DNA of 64,000 bases from Quercus robur (Eukaryota; Streptophyta; Magnoliopsida; Fagales; Fagaceae): assembly GCF_932294415.1 (NCBI RefSeq), contig NC_065537.1:69755761-69819760 (forward strand). Direction: 5' to 3'. Both the position numbers and the translations under genes were made by a program. Of this stretch, positions 11,459-22,551 are shown one piece after another. A model generated the notes under the pieces. That model had not been told where the DNA came from, searched no databases, and worked only from the letters and a program-made list of their open reading frames with translations. Within the stretch, counting starts at the first letter, position 1, and each line of letters opens with the position of its first letter.

Positions 11459-11470
11459 GCTCTGATACCA
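11459..11470 (-). promoter_or_regulatory. primer binding site, initiator tRNA-Met type
   Basis: The minus strand reads TGGTATCAGAGC two bases inside the 5' LTR. This is the standard plant copia primer site complementary to the 3' end of initiator methionine tRNA. It fixes the element's orientation. Confidence 0.92.
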
Positions 11471-11472
11471 CT

Positions 11473-12420
11473 TGATAGTTTTTAGACCCCTTAAAAACAC
11501 AATTGGATTAACTTAGGTAATTAGCCAAGTTGTTACTTAGTCCAATTTAACAAATCTAGGTTATCACAATCACAACAATCGTATCATGCAAAGCAGCAGA
11601 AAAATAAATAAGACAATGATATGATCACCCAGGAAACCAAACCGGTAAAAACCTGGGGAGGATTTAACCTAGCTATCCTCAAGGTAAACCTGAATCCACT
11701 ATCTTGAAAGAATCGAAGTTCATACAATAAGACTTACAAGCCCCCACACTCGACTTCTTATTGCTACCTACCAGTAGAACTTACTGACATGACCACGTGC
11801 AAGTTCCGAATCCACAGACTCCTTCTTTCTTGGATTCACCACCAGATATAAGCACACCTGCTTGTGTTTCTTTAAACTTCAATGGTAGCAACTAAATTGA
11901 TCATCAAGGTATAGATAATATCTCTTCCTTGAAAACCCTAAGTTTGTGTAAAGGAAAACTCCTCTAGATCTCACAAGAGATTTACACAAACAGCAATATG
12001 AGCAACAATACAACTCTCTAGCAACCAAGACTTTAAAGAGGTTTGGGTACAAAACCCTAAAACCAAAAGAGGCACAAAAGGCACTCTAATCTCTCTCTCT
12101 TCAGTCTCAAAAACGTGGCTTAGGGTTTCCTTTATATAGTGAGAGAAGTAGATCTGAAATCCTAATCCTTAATGGGGCTTAAGCTGTTGTTTGGGCTGAC
12201 TTGAAATTCTGCAGATACGATTTTCGATTGATCAAGCCTGTCCTTCGATCGATCGAACTAGGCAGAATATGAAGTCTTCTTCCTGCAGCTTGTTTGTTCT
12301 TGAATCTTGACTTGAATCACCTTGAGCATTGTCTAATAAAACCTATAGACTCTAAGATCTATATCTAGACAAGTTTGTGTTCACGATTTGCCAATTGTTC
12401 TAAACATTTAGAACCTAACA
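11473..12420 (-). repeat. 5' LTR of the Sirevirus-like element
   Basis: This partner of the LTR at 6999-7945 has the same termini, the same TATA-like sequence (about 12130) and the same GATCGATCGA segment. It ends 83 bp before the RLK1 start codon. Its promoter points away from RLK1, along the minus strand into the element. Confidence 0.9.
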
Positions 12421-12503
12421 GTATTATTGGCTACAAAGCAGTGAAATCAAACTCTTAGTTTTCATAAACAAATATACCCACTTTGTACCAAGCGTGATTT
12501 TCC

Positions 12504-15500
12504 ATGGGGCTTTCATGCTCGAATTCAACTACACTATCAACATCCTTTTGTTACTCTATGCATGCTTTTTTTATCCTTTCGTGCTGTGGCTTGTTGTTCG
12601 CCTTCGCGGTTGGTGGGAATAATGAGACAGACCGGTTGGCATTGCTTGAGTTCAAAGCCAAGATAGCCAGTGACCCTTTTGGGGCTATGAACTCTTGGAA
12701 TGACAGCATCCACTTTTGTCAATGGCAAGGGGTTACTTGTGGTCATCGACATCAAAGGGTCACGGTGTTGGACTTGTGGTCTTTGAAATTGGTAGGCTCT
12801 ATATCACCACATGTTGGAAATTTAAGTTTTTTGAAGATTATATTTCTTGGAAACAACAGCCTTTTTAATGAAATCCCTCCTGAAATTGGTCGTTTGCATA
12901 GATTGCAATTCTTTCGTTTGCCAAATAACACACTTAGTGGCCAAATTCCTAGTAGTTTATCTAATTGCTCCAATCTTATTGAATATTTTTGTCAATTATG
13001 ACCTTCTATCTGGAGAAATTCCTGCAAATCTTGACACCTTGTCAAAACTCCAAAAAATTGGTATTCACAATAATAATCTGACAGGAAGTTTCCCAAATTC
13101 TTTTGGAAACTTATCATCTTTAGAAGTGATTTCTGCACCTTTTAATAACTTGGGTGGGAGTATTCCTGAATCTTTTGTCCATTTGACCAAACTTAGAATT
13201 TTTGGAGTGAGTTCAAATAGGTTGTCTGGTACAATTCCTCCTTCAATCTTCAATCTTTCCTCAATAATACAATTTGATGTAGGAAACAACCAAATCCAAG
13301 GGCATCTTCCATTAGACATAGGTATCACTTTACCAAATATTGAATTTTTTTCCATTAGTGGAAACCAATTTATTGGTAGTATACCAAGTTCAATTTCCAA
13401 TGCCACAAATCTTGATACACTTCAATTGAACATAAATAAACTAAATGGAAAAATTTCTTCTTTGGAGGAGCTAAATAAAATGACACGTTTTCGCATTTCC
13501 GGCGACCTTCTTGGAAATGGAGGGGCAAAGGACTTGGGTTTTCTATGTTCTTTGACAAATGCCACCTATCTGATTACATTGCAAATAAGTACCAATAACT
13601 TTGGGGGAGAGTTACCAAAGTGTATTGGCAATTTCTCAAGTAATCTTACCCAATTGGCTCTAGATAATAATAAAATATCTGGAAAGATTCCTGCTGAAGT
13701 AGGAAATTTGATCAACTTGTTGAGGCTTGATATGTGGCAGAACAAATTATCAGGTAATATTCCCTATGAAATTGGAAATCTTTAGAAGTTACAAATTTTG
13801 GCATTAAATACAAATAATTTCTATGGGAACGTTCCATCCTCTATTTGAAATTTAACCGTCTTGACAAACTTGTATTTATATGAGAATAATCTTCAAGGCA
13901 ACATCCCTCTATGTCTAAGCAAGTGCCGAAATTTGTTTAATCTGAATCTTGCTAATAACAATCTTAGTGGTTCGATATCCATAAAAGTCATTGGTCTCTC
14001 ACCAATTTTTTTATTTCTTTCTGTCAACCAGTTTATTGGTGTTCTTCCCGTGGAAGTAGGCAATTTTGAGAATCTAGATATTTTGGATATTTCAAAAAAC
14101 ATGTTTGGCGAAATTCTAGTTAGTTTGGGAAGCTGCATAAAGTTGGAATTGTTGGTGTGGTGTGTGTTCCAAACACTTTTATTCTTATTTATTTTCTAGC
14201 CGTTGGAAATTTATGAGTAAAATAGCCGTTGGGCAATTATGAGAAAAACAACCGTTGGGCAATAATTGATAATATAGCCGTTGGGCTTTTAAGGGTTATT
14301 AGTAACCAATAACTATAGAATATTATCTTCATAAGTAGCCTATATAATACTCATCATAACACACTTTCTAAAGGGTCTTTTTACTACTCTATATTTTTTA
14401 TATATACACAAGTCTACTATCTTCCTCTCCCACATATTTTTTCTACAAGAATATTTGTTCTAAGGAAAGGCAATAGAGGGTTGTTCTTAAACCTTTTGTG
14501 AGTGGAAGTGCGTACATCACAAAGGTCGACGCTATAGTCTAATCCTGGGGGGTTGTTTGGCCAAGAGAACCAATCGCACCAAGTTTTACTTTGGGTGGCA
14601 CGAATCAACCTTTAAGAACAACGCTCTTTGCGTGATTCTATAGCACTGTGAGATTGTTCCTTACTTTACTTAAATTTATATTATTATTGCTTATTTACAT
14701 TCTTGCTAATTATTTGGGACATTGTTTGTTGTATCAAACTTGTTTATTCACTATTATTTTCCAACAGGAATATCTATACATGGGAAGAAACCACTTCCAA
14801 GGGATCATTCCTCCATCTTTTGAATCATTAAGAGGTCTTCAATATCTAGATCTGTCAAACAATAATTTGACTGGCGAAGTTCCTAAATTTTTGGAGGTTT
14901 TTGTTTACTTGCAATTTCTAAATCTATCTTACAATCATTTTGAGGGAGATGTGCCAACAAACAAAGATTTCAATAATACAAGTGCAACTTTCCTTGAGGG
15001 AAATGTTCAGCTTTGTGGAGGAATATCTGAGTTTCAGCTTCCTAAATGCAAATACAAAAAATTGAACCAGTGGAAGTTGACCTTTACCTTAAAGTTAATA
15101 GTCTGTATACTTTCTGGGGTTTTTGGGGTAATTTTGATGCTGTCCTTGCTAGTTATTTGTTCTTTAAGTAAAAAACAAAAAGAAAGCACTTTAAGTAATT
15201 CAGGAAAGTTTCTCTTGAATGTATCTTATCAAACTCTCTTAAAAGCTACTGATGGGTTCTCCTCCACCAATTTAATTGGTGTGGGTGGCTTTGGATCTAT
15301 GTATAGAGGAATTCTTGATCAAGGTCATGAATTTAAAGCTTTAGTATATGAGTTCATGTCTAATGGAAGCCTTGATGAGTGGTTGCATCCAGCTACAAGA
15401 ACAAATAATGTTCCCGAGAAACCAAAGAATTTGAATCTTCTTCAAAGACTAAATATTGTCATTGATGTTGCTAATGCATTGGATTATCTATGTCATCATT

Positions 15501-16555
15501 GTCATACACCAATCATTCATTGTGACCTCAAACCTAGCAATGTTCTTCTTGATGATGAAATGATTGGACATGTTAGTGACTTTGGTTTGGCAAGGTTCCT
15601 TTTTGAGGACACCCATGATTGTTTCACTAATCAATCAAGCTCCATCGTATTCAGAGGAACAATGGGTTATGCTCCGCCAGGTGAATATTTTCATTGTTTC
15701 TTAATATTTCTTAATGTAGTCTCAAGCATGAACGGTTCAAATATTGTACAAAGTAGAGCGCATCCTAAACAATTTTTCCACTTCTCATAATAATTATTTT
15801 CCTATTGCATGCCACCAAAAGATCATCTTAAAGTTTGTAAGATTAATTATATTTCCCTTTTTATTTGTAAAAAATTAGAAATAACCATATTACAATAAAT
15901 ATTATGTGCAATTACAGAGTATGGCATGGGAAATGAGATGTCTATCCTTGGCGATGTCTATAGTTATGGCATACTATTGTTAGAGATGTTTACAGGAAAA
16001 CAGCCCACTGATGACATGTTCAAAGATGGCTTGAACCTTCATGATTTTGTTAAAACAGCTTTGCTTGACCAAGTGATTGACAGTTTAGATCCTAATCTTC
16101 TTTGGGAAAGAGAAGATGAGATGACATGGATGAATGATATATTCTCACAATCAAAATCAAATTAGAAGTCCCAAAATTCAAGAATGCTTTATTTTGATAT
16201 TTGGAATTGGAGTTTCTTGTTCTTGGGAGTTTGCAAGAGAAAGGATGAACATGAGTGACGTTGTAAATGAACTGCATTCGATTAAAGAAAAGCTCCTTGG
16301 AACTAGAATACGCCAAGAAAAACATCTACTTATAGGTAAATTTTTTGTCACACAGTAGTAGTAATGATATGGTAGTGAATCCCCCAACACCAAGTGATGA
16401 ATATCTTTCTAATTCTTATACATTGAAATGATTTATCTCAGCTCAATAATTTAGAAACATAATTATCTTGCTTCATCACAGGTACACTATCTGGGACAGA
16501 AAGCTTAATTTCAGACACAACAACTAGAATTGAAGAAGAATCTGTAAAAGCTTAA
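12504..16555 (+). pseudogene. RLK1: LRR XII non-RD receptor kinase, broken
   Basis: Exon 1 starts at ATG 12504 with a signal peptide (HAFFILSCCGLLFAFAVGG), an N-terminal LRR cap (ETDRLALLEFKAKI...SWNDSIHFCQW) and LRRs. A frameshift near 12985, a TAG at 13783 (CAG to TAG), a TGA at about 13846 and a solo LTR at 14150-14766 break the ectodomain. After the LTR the frame covers the last LRRs, a transmembrane helix (about 15080-15160) and the kinase. The kinase lost about 49 codons in frame at about 15320, between GILDQ and GHEFKAL, removing the VAIK lysine and the alpha-C glutamate. IIHCDLKPSN and SDFGLARF remain. The exon 1 donor is at 15681 and exon 2 starts at 15918, with a frameshift near 16140. 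A donor after LLIG (about 16336) and acceptor at 16481 suggest exon 3, 16482-16555, coding GTLSGTESLI to a stop. Its promoter is also split by the element upstream. Confidence 0.9.
14150..14766. mobile_element. solo LTR inside RLK1, TSD GGAAT
   Basis: The sequence starts TGTTGGTG, ends TTCCAACA, and is flanked by GGAAT at 14145-14149 and 14767-14771. Receptor homology is continuous across it: KLELL before, then YLYMGRNHFQG after, as in RLK3 KLEFLSMRRNFFQG. At 617 bp with inverted TGTTGG/CCAACA ends it fits a copia-type LTR left by LTR-LTR recombination. GCCGTTGG motifs repeat near 14202, 14226, 14250 and 14278. The strand is not determined. Confidence 0.88.
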
Positions 16556-17021
16556 AGGAAAAAAAGAAGAATTGCGGAGTTGTCTTTACAAAAGATTGAT
16601 ACTGAAATTGAGATCAAAGTGATTCAACTTCCTGCTGCTCTGAATTATCCTGGTTTCATTGTTAGCAGTAAATGCAATTAGGTACCAGTCATTTGAAGCT
16701 GCCTTGAATTCCGGAATTGCTTCTTTTGAAGGTTTTGAGGCTAGAATAGAACATATTTGGCCTTCTCTAAGATGTGGTTTACCATGAACTCTTATTTTGT
16801 TATTTCTTTGCTAATATTAATCAATTACTAATGGCTACTTTAGTAGGGTGTTATTATTATTATTATTATTATTATTTTTTTTTTGTGTGTGTGGATATTA
16901 GTATTGTTTATGTACAAAACTATTTTTGTTCATCAAATGTTTGTATGCTTTTGATATGCATTAATAGATAAACATTTCCTCCAACTCTCCAAGTATTTTA
17001 CAAATTAGCTAGTTATATATG
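16556..17021 (+). other. 3' flank of RLK1
   Basis: No gene is seen. It contains a TTA/TAT microsatellite at about 16850-16877 followed by a T run. The stretch 16560-16760 has few stops in places and may be the old 3' UTR, but I recognise no protein in it. Confidence 0.5.
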
Positions 17022-18362
17022 GTCATTCCCATGTATTGGACCACTTTTCAAATAGTGGGTATTTTAATATTTTTACCAAATGGTAAAATTGATTCCATAC
17101 TGAATAAGGTACGATCTTATTTAAACTATCTATATGTGCTTCATTTAGACATTCTAACTTATGGTATGAGATTCTTAAAAAAAAAAAGAAAATTGTTCCT
17201 TATGTTATGTGATGACTCGCAGAACATCATCACGTCCATATACTAAAATACATGTATATCAACTGTTATTAAAATATATTAGACCCGTTGTTTAAAAAAA
17301 ATTATACAAAAATAGTAGTATCATTTTATGTACTAATTAACAGAGGCTAGTGGTTAAACGGAAGGATTGGATTGATAAAATTAAAACCTTAGGAACCAAA
17401 CTAACAACTCATCAAAATGTTGAGGGTCTAAATTGTTTTTAACCAAAAAAAAAAAATGTGGAGCATTAAAGACCAGTGGAAGTTGCAATCACAACCAAAA
17501 TAAAAACATGTGGGCATTAGAGACCTGTGGAATTTTCTTTCACAACCAAAAAAGAAAAAGAAAAAGAAAAAGAAAAGATGTTACTTGTTAATTAGTTGTT
17601 AGCATATTATCAGGAATGGTCAAGATTCTCCATGGAAACATCTCTAATGCTACAAAAGCGTGTGATAGTTTAGTGAGGGACCTAGAAAGTAGAAAGAACC
17701 AATTTAAGAAGCTACAGGACTTATGGCATGACCAACAAGACCTATCCTACTACTCCCAAGTCTTTGTTTCACCCAGGTTTACTGGAAAAGCTCTTTCTAG
17801 GTGGAAATTCTGGACACGTTTGTAGTTGCAGAAAACTTTTACATTTTTTTTGTTTTTGTTTTGGTAATATGGATAAAGTTTTACATCTTTGCTATCATGC
17901 TTGGATATTCTGTTAAACAAGGTTAGTAATACACTTAGTAACAATAAATAACAACAAAAATCACATTTACACCGTTAATAAACACATGTTAAACTTTAGG
18001 GTAAAACTCAAAACTACTCATTCTATCCCTGTAGGATGAGTTTTACCAATCCTCATTTTTTAAACAAAATATTTTGCCAGTCTCTACACATTAGCTTATG
18101 AGCAATTTTAATCCTTAAAATTTGAAGTGATCATATTTGGCTCTTAGTAAGCTCGATTGATTGATCCCTTAGTCTATAAAAACTTCAAATGATCGATTTT
18201 AGTACCTAACAAATTTAAAATGATAGCTTTTAGCTCCTATGGAGTGATGATGTGTCTGAACACGTTATTTAAGAGGCTAAAAATGATCATTTTAAAAGGA
18301 TACCTGTTTCCATGCCCAACCCTAGCTCCCAATCATCATAAGAATTTCTAGTCTTTGCTCAT

Positions 18363-18982
18363 TGATGATGTCAAAAATCGTTAGTAAGTCACACGGTCCT
18401 CACATACTCAAGACAACACCTGCACAACATAGAAAAAGAAGACCTCAAGAGAGTACCGATATGGTACTGGCCAAAGACCCTCCCAAAGTTAAGTTAGAGA
18501 ACTTGCTTCACAACTTTAGAGTGCTAGAGCTGGGATGAGTTATGCGTACCTTGATTTGTGAGGGTTTTGGGGTTTTTATAGTAGTGTAGAGCTGACTTTT
18601 GTTTCTTGGCGGAGAAGATCTTTCCCTATAGAGAAGATCCTCATTAATGCACGTATTTTGCAAAATCCTTTCCTTGTAGGAATTCCTTTGGTTAGGGTTG
18701 ATTGTGAGATACAAGGAATTTCCTTACATAGATATCCGTGGGGGTTAATTTAAGCCAGACTGGACCCATCGGCCTCTTCACATCTGTCAGCCATCTGCTT
18801 TGTCCTATTGTTCCCGTTGGCATATGGAGACGCCTATCGAGTCTCCTTGTGGGGTCGTCCCGTGTGATGTTATTGGCCTAACTCTATCGTGAGTTTCCGT
18901 GAAGCTACCGGGTATGTCAGCATTGACGATCTTTTCACGCGATGTTTTGGGGTAATAATTTATGGCTAAAATAACCCTATCA
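18363..18982 (-). mobile_element. solo LTR of Tat-type gypsy, TSD CTCAT
   Basis: It starts TGATGATG and ends CCCTATCA, flanked by CTCAT at 18358-18362 and 18983-18987. The paralogous positions near 25062 and 33970 read ctcattaatt with no insertion, which are empty sites. Its internal sequence matches the LTR at 5452-5969 in several stretches and has the same orientation, with its 3' end at the lower coordinate. It is 620 bp long. Confidence 0.9.
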
Positions 18983-19265
18983 CTCATTAATTATGGAAAC
19001 CTTTTTGTGTCAATGACCCACAGAGAGGACAAAGGACCACAAAGATTGAAGACCAGTCCTTGTGAATGCTGCACTAAAGAATAGTAAAACCATTTCTAAT
19101 TCAATTATATGGACTCTGCTTTCAAGAATTGTAAGTGAGTATGGCGAGATGCATTTATAGATGGGGTCCATTAATTAAAAATTGGTCACGTAGTCTTTTC
19201 TCTTTTTCTTTTCCTTTTCCTTTTCAGACGTGTTCACACTTCTCTTTTTCTTAATCCTATTATAG

Positions 19266-19698
19266 AATTAGGATTGGTGGTGCCTAAAAAGCCATATTAT
19301 TATTTTTAGCACACCACTAAGTACAAATTTATAAATTGGTGGAGCCAAAGTCAAATAATTTGGCTTTGCAGTTACAGTACATAGCCAAAAGGGCTATGCA
19401 CTGTAGCCCATAGGTAAAAAAAAAAAAAAAAAGTGGAGTATTATTAAATTGCGTGTTCACATTGCTCATATTAAATATATTATTTTATTCATATATTCAT
19501 ATTGCTTTGTAATGAATATTTATTTTTATTGTAATAGATATATTATTTTATTGTAATAGATATATTATTTTATTGTGTTGAAAGTTAAAATAAAATTACT
19601 GGGTGTTTTGTAAAGAAAGAAGGTAAGATAAATAAAGTAGTTTTTTTTATGGAGCCATATTGCTAAATTTATAACACCACCAATGTGAATGCTTTTAG
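19266..19698. mobile_element. MITE in block D1
   Basis: About 430 bp present here and absent from D2 (25415, tattatagggatcaag). The two ends carry the inverted sequence ATTGGTGGTG, at about 19273 and, inverted, at about 19678. The arm acattggtggtgttataaa with a following ttagc..tatgg resembles the arm of the MITE at 51610-52101 (cacattggtggagttatt). It contains an A17 run near 19410 and repeats of atatattattttattg at about 19475-19575. Confidence 0.6.
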
Positions 19699-20147
19699 GG
19701 ATCAAGATCAAGTCCTCCTCCGCGTGGGATGGACTTGATATTTAGGTGAAAGTCATCAAACCATGTATATTTATAACTCTCAATACCTATTTTTTAATGG
19801 GCAAAAAAAAATTTTATTTACTTTTTTGAAAATGACAAAACAAATCATGCCAGACCCAGAAAATCCAAATTAAATCAAAATAGGAGATTGATTCAAACTC
19901 TAATAATTAAATCCCCACCTTGACTTAAATTCCATTTCGTAAGACTTCCACTTAATCCATAAAGTGTCGAACTCAAATTTGAAAACCACCAAAGTTCATC
20001 AAATTTCTTCCCCATCTTGGTATAACTCAAGCTACCAAATACAAATTCTTAACAAATTTCAATTTTGCCGAGGCTTCTCTCAAGCCACAAAGTGTCAAAC
20101 AAAAATCACCTAATAAAATTAAAATTGAGAGAATTGAAATAGAGTGA

Positions 20148-20875
20148 TTGTAGGATTTATTGGTTAAATTTGCAAGGCTCGATCGATCGAAAATTAGGCT
20201 CAATCGACCGAATCTCGTGTAGATTAATTTTCCACAAAATTTTCCAACTTAGCTCAAGCCCGGTTTGACGTGTAGGGTTTTATGTTTTACTCCAAGTATA
20301 AAAAGAAAAACCCTAGCTATGTTTTAGAAGTCTTTGATGTGCTGTGTGTTGAATCTTTTATGAGATCTAGAGGTGTTTACCTTCATACACACTTAGGGTT
20401 ATCAAGATCAAGATTCATGTTAAGAACTTGGTGATCGCTTCAGTTGCTGTATAAAGAATTTCAAGAAGATCTGAAACCTTTGAGTGGAGTCTCAAAGTCA
20501 CAAGTGGGAGTACCTATGGTTGCAGTAGATTAAGGAAAGAAGTAGTCCATGGACTCAGAGTTGTCACATGGTCGTGGTAGTAAGTTTTCTACTTGAGGTA
20601 GTAATAGGATGTTAGTGGTCTAAGTCTTATTGTACAAACTTCAATTCTTTCATAGTGGATCTATTTTACCTTGAGGATAGCTAGGTTAAATCCTCCCCAG
20701 GTTTTTTACCTGTTTGGTTTTCCTGAATTATCATATCGTGTGTGTTTTATATTTCCGCATTACTTACATGATATGATTTGAATGTGTTAACTTAGATCTG
20801 AATAATTTATCTAAGTAATCACTTGGTTAAATAACTAGGTTAAACAGTTTGTGTTTTAAGGGGTCTAAAAATGTA
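20148..20875 (+). mobile_element. 5'-truncated LTR of the Sirevirus-like family
   Basis: Homologous to the interior and 3' part of the solo LTR at 43967-44803: it has the GATCGATCGA segment, gatctagaggtgttta, a ggatagctaggttaaat stretch and the end aaggggtctaaaaa. The first roughly 130 bp of the LTR are missing. The left flank matches block D sequence (25850 in D2) and the right flank is the last exon of RLK2, so the fragment replaces about 1.1 kb of flank present in D2 and D3. Confidence 0.8.
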
Positions 20876-21818
20876 CAAATGCAATTCAACTAAAGCATCA
20901 GTGATGTCCATCCTTTCTCTTGGAATTTCTGTGGAACAAGCAAGTCCAATTTCGAGTATCAAAATCAAGCATTCTTGAATTTTGAGACTTCCATTTTGAT
21001 CCTAATTGCAAGTGTCATTTGTTCTTATTTCTACCTCTTGTCTTTCCCAAGGAAGATTAGGATCTATAATGTCAATTATTCATTCTAGTAAACTTGCTTT
21101 AACAAAGTCACGAAGATTTAAGCTGTGAGGAAGATGCTATCAGTAAGCTTTTTTCCCGTGAACATCTCTAACAATAATATGCCATAACTATAAACATCAC
21201 CATATATTGATACCTCGTTTCCCATACCATACTTTGCAATTACACATAACATATATTGTAATTGCCATACTTTCATATCACAAAAAGAAGGGAAAGAAAA
21301 AATCTTACAAATTTTAAAGGATATTTGAAGAAGAATAAAACTAGAAAATTATGTTTTAACACATTCTATCTTCTAGATACAATAAATCATTATTAAAACA
21401 ATATTTTTATACTTAGAAGTTAGAACTGTTGTAGGAAATATGGGAAAAGTAAAAGAAAAACTTTTTAATTTAAGAAATGCAAAATATATTTACCTAGAGG
21501 AGTATAACCGATTGTTCCTCTAACCCCAATTGAGCTTGATTCATTAGTTGAAGAATCTTGGATGATAGCATGAAGGAATTTTGCCAAGCCAAAGTCACTT
21601 ACATGTCCAATCATTTTATCATCAAGAAGAACATTGCTAGGCTTGAGGTAACAGTGAACAATTGGTGTTTGGCAATGATAATGAAGATAATCCAATGCAC
21701 TAGCAGCATCAATAGCGATATTTAGTCTTTGAATAAGACTCAATTTCCATGGTTCTCAAAAGACTCATTAGTTATTGGCGTTGGATGTAACCACTCATAT
21801 AGGTCCATTTTCAAAGAA
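20876..21818 (-). pseudogene. RLK2: 3' kinase fragment of a receptor kinase
   Basis: Exon 1 remains only from 21818 down to 21494, coding part of the kinase (LIQRLNIAIDAASALDYLHYHC ... SDFGLAKF). Exon 2 lies at 20876-21233. The catalytic loop reads VHCYLKPSN in place of HCDLKPSN, so the catalytic aspartate is lost. The intron acceptor before exon 2 is mutated: aattgcaa|agtatgg against attgcag|agtatgg in RLK3. Exon 2 also has a one-base loss in the aagctgtgagg stretch. The upstream ectodomain is gone. At 21818 the sequence passes straight into copia RNase H. The right end of exon 2 is cut by the LTR at 20875. It cannot encode a working kinase. Confidence 0.88.
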
Positions 21819-22200
21819 CTCATTAGTCTCTAGATCTTCTGTAGAGACAAAATATAGGGCTATGGTAGTGACAGTATGTGAAATAACTTGGCTACTAGCA
21901 TTGTTGAAGGATCTTAAGGTCTATCATCCACAACCAGCATTGCTTTTTTGTGATAATCAAGCAGCTATATAAATAGGGGAGAATCCTGTGTTTTATGAAA
22001 GAACTAATCATATTGAGATTGATTGTCACTTGGTTAGAGATAAGGTGCAAGATAGAGTAATTAAGTTGTTTTACACTCCTACTCACACTCAATTGGCAGA
22101 TTTACTTACAAAGGCACTTAATGCTCAACAATTAGCTTCTTTACTTGTCAAAATGAGCATCATCAATATTCATGGTTCTGGTGCTAACCTTGAGGGGGGA
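21819..22200 (+). pseudogene. copia RNase H and polyprotein end
   Basis: The reading frame [32 protein letters not shown] and HIEIDCHLVRDKV, then TPTHTQLADLLTKAL, is the conserved end of Ty1/copia polyproteins (RNase H). An in-frame TAA follows CDNQAAI at 21971. The catalytic D of CDNQAA and the E of SSVE(T)KY are kept. Only the last roughly 130 residues exist. Confidence 0.9.
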
Positions 22201-22551
22201 TGTAAAGACATTAAGAGCAAGGTTAGTGCAGTGAAGTAGTGCAGTAGTGCAGTGAAGTGAGAAGAAGCTAATGCAGCAGTGAAGTGAAGTGTATAAACGA
22301 CATAGAGCTGTGCTACTTGTAGTTTAGGAATTCATTGGTTATTTATGTATACACGTGTATGATACACGTGCCATAACTGCTTTGCGCATAAGTTGGAAGT
22401 CAGTTTTCTTCTTCAGTTAGTATATATATGAGATCTTTTGTACAGTTTTATTCAATTGAGTAATAACAGAAAATTTTCAGAAACTTCTCTCTGTTTTCAC
22501 TCTCCAAGCTTTCAAGCATTTCTTTCTTCTTGTTGTTCTCTGTTTCTTACA
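21819..22551 (+). mobile_element. 5'-truncated copia retrotransposon
   Basis: A fragment made of the end of a copia pol gene, a polypurine tract (TTGAGGGGGGA, to 22200) and one LTR at 22201-22551 (TGTAAAG...TTCTTACA, 351 bp). It is joined on the left to RLK2 and on the right to block D2 at catattattagg. In D1 the matching point is catattatcagg near 17605. LTR features include a tatatatgagatc stretch near 22425. The 5' end, most of pol and the other LTR are missing, so no target duplication can be tested. Confidence 0.88.

Larger units (their letters stand above)
6999..12420 (-). mobile_element. complete pol-less Sirevirus-like copia element
   Basis: Two near-identical LTRs (947 and 948 bp) flank a 3.5-kb interior, and the whole unit is bounded by the 5-bp target duplication GTATT (6994-6998 and 12421-12425). 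On the minus strand it runs 5' LTR, tRNA-iMet primer site, a gag-like frame with two zinc knuckles, then about 2.5 kb of non-coding DNA and a series of purine tracts before the 3' LTR. No RT, integrase, RNase H or protease is present, so it is non-autonomous and must have moved with enzymes made elsewhere. Repeated AGGGGGAG purine tracts before the 3' LTR and TGTTAG termini are features known from Sireviruses. The LTRs look about 95-97% identical over the first 240 bases I compared by eye. Confidence 0.88.
17022..20147. repeat. segmental duplication block D1 (3' flank of RLK2)
   Basis: Non-coding sequence collinear with 22552-26900 (D2) and 32571-35750 (D3). All three contain the landmarks gaggctagtggttaaacgg (D1 and D3), a tctaatgctacaaaa block, aatcctagctccc, ccacagagaggacaaagg and gggatcaa(g/a)atcaagtc. 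D1 additionally holds a solo LTR (18363-18982) and a MITE (19266-19698) that D2 and D3 lack. Small frames such as 17616-17825 recur in all copies with different frames and lengths and are not genes. The block ends where a truncated LTR begins at 20148. Confidence 0.85.

Noticed and set aside
11459..11470. Possible tRNA-Met gene fragment
   Set aside because: Only the 12-base primer complement is present, next to an LTR. There is no cloverleaf.
17616..17825. Small ORF of 69 codons, also seen around 22438-22854 and 33206-33517
   Set aside because: The sequence is part of the duplicated D block. Frames, starts and ends differ between copies, and indels are not multiples of three. There is no sign of protein conservation.
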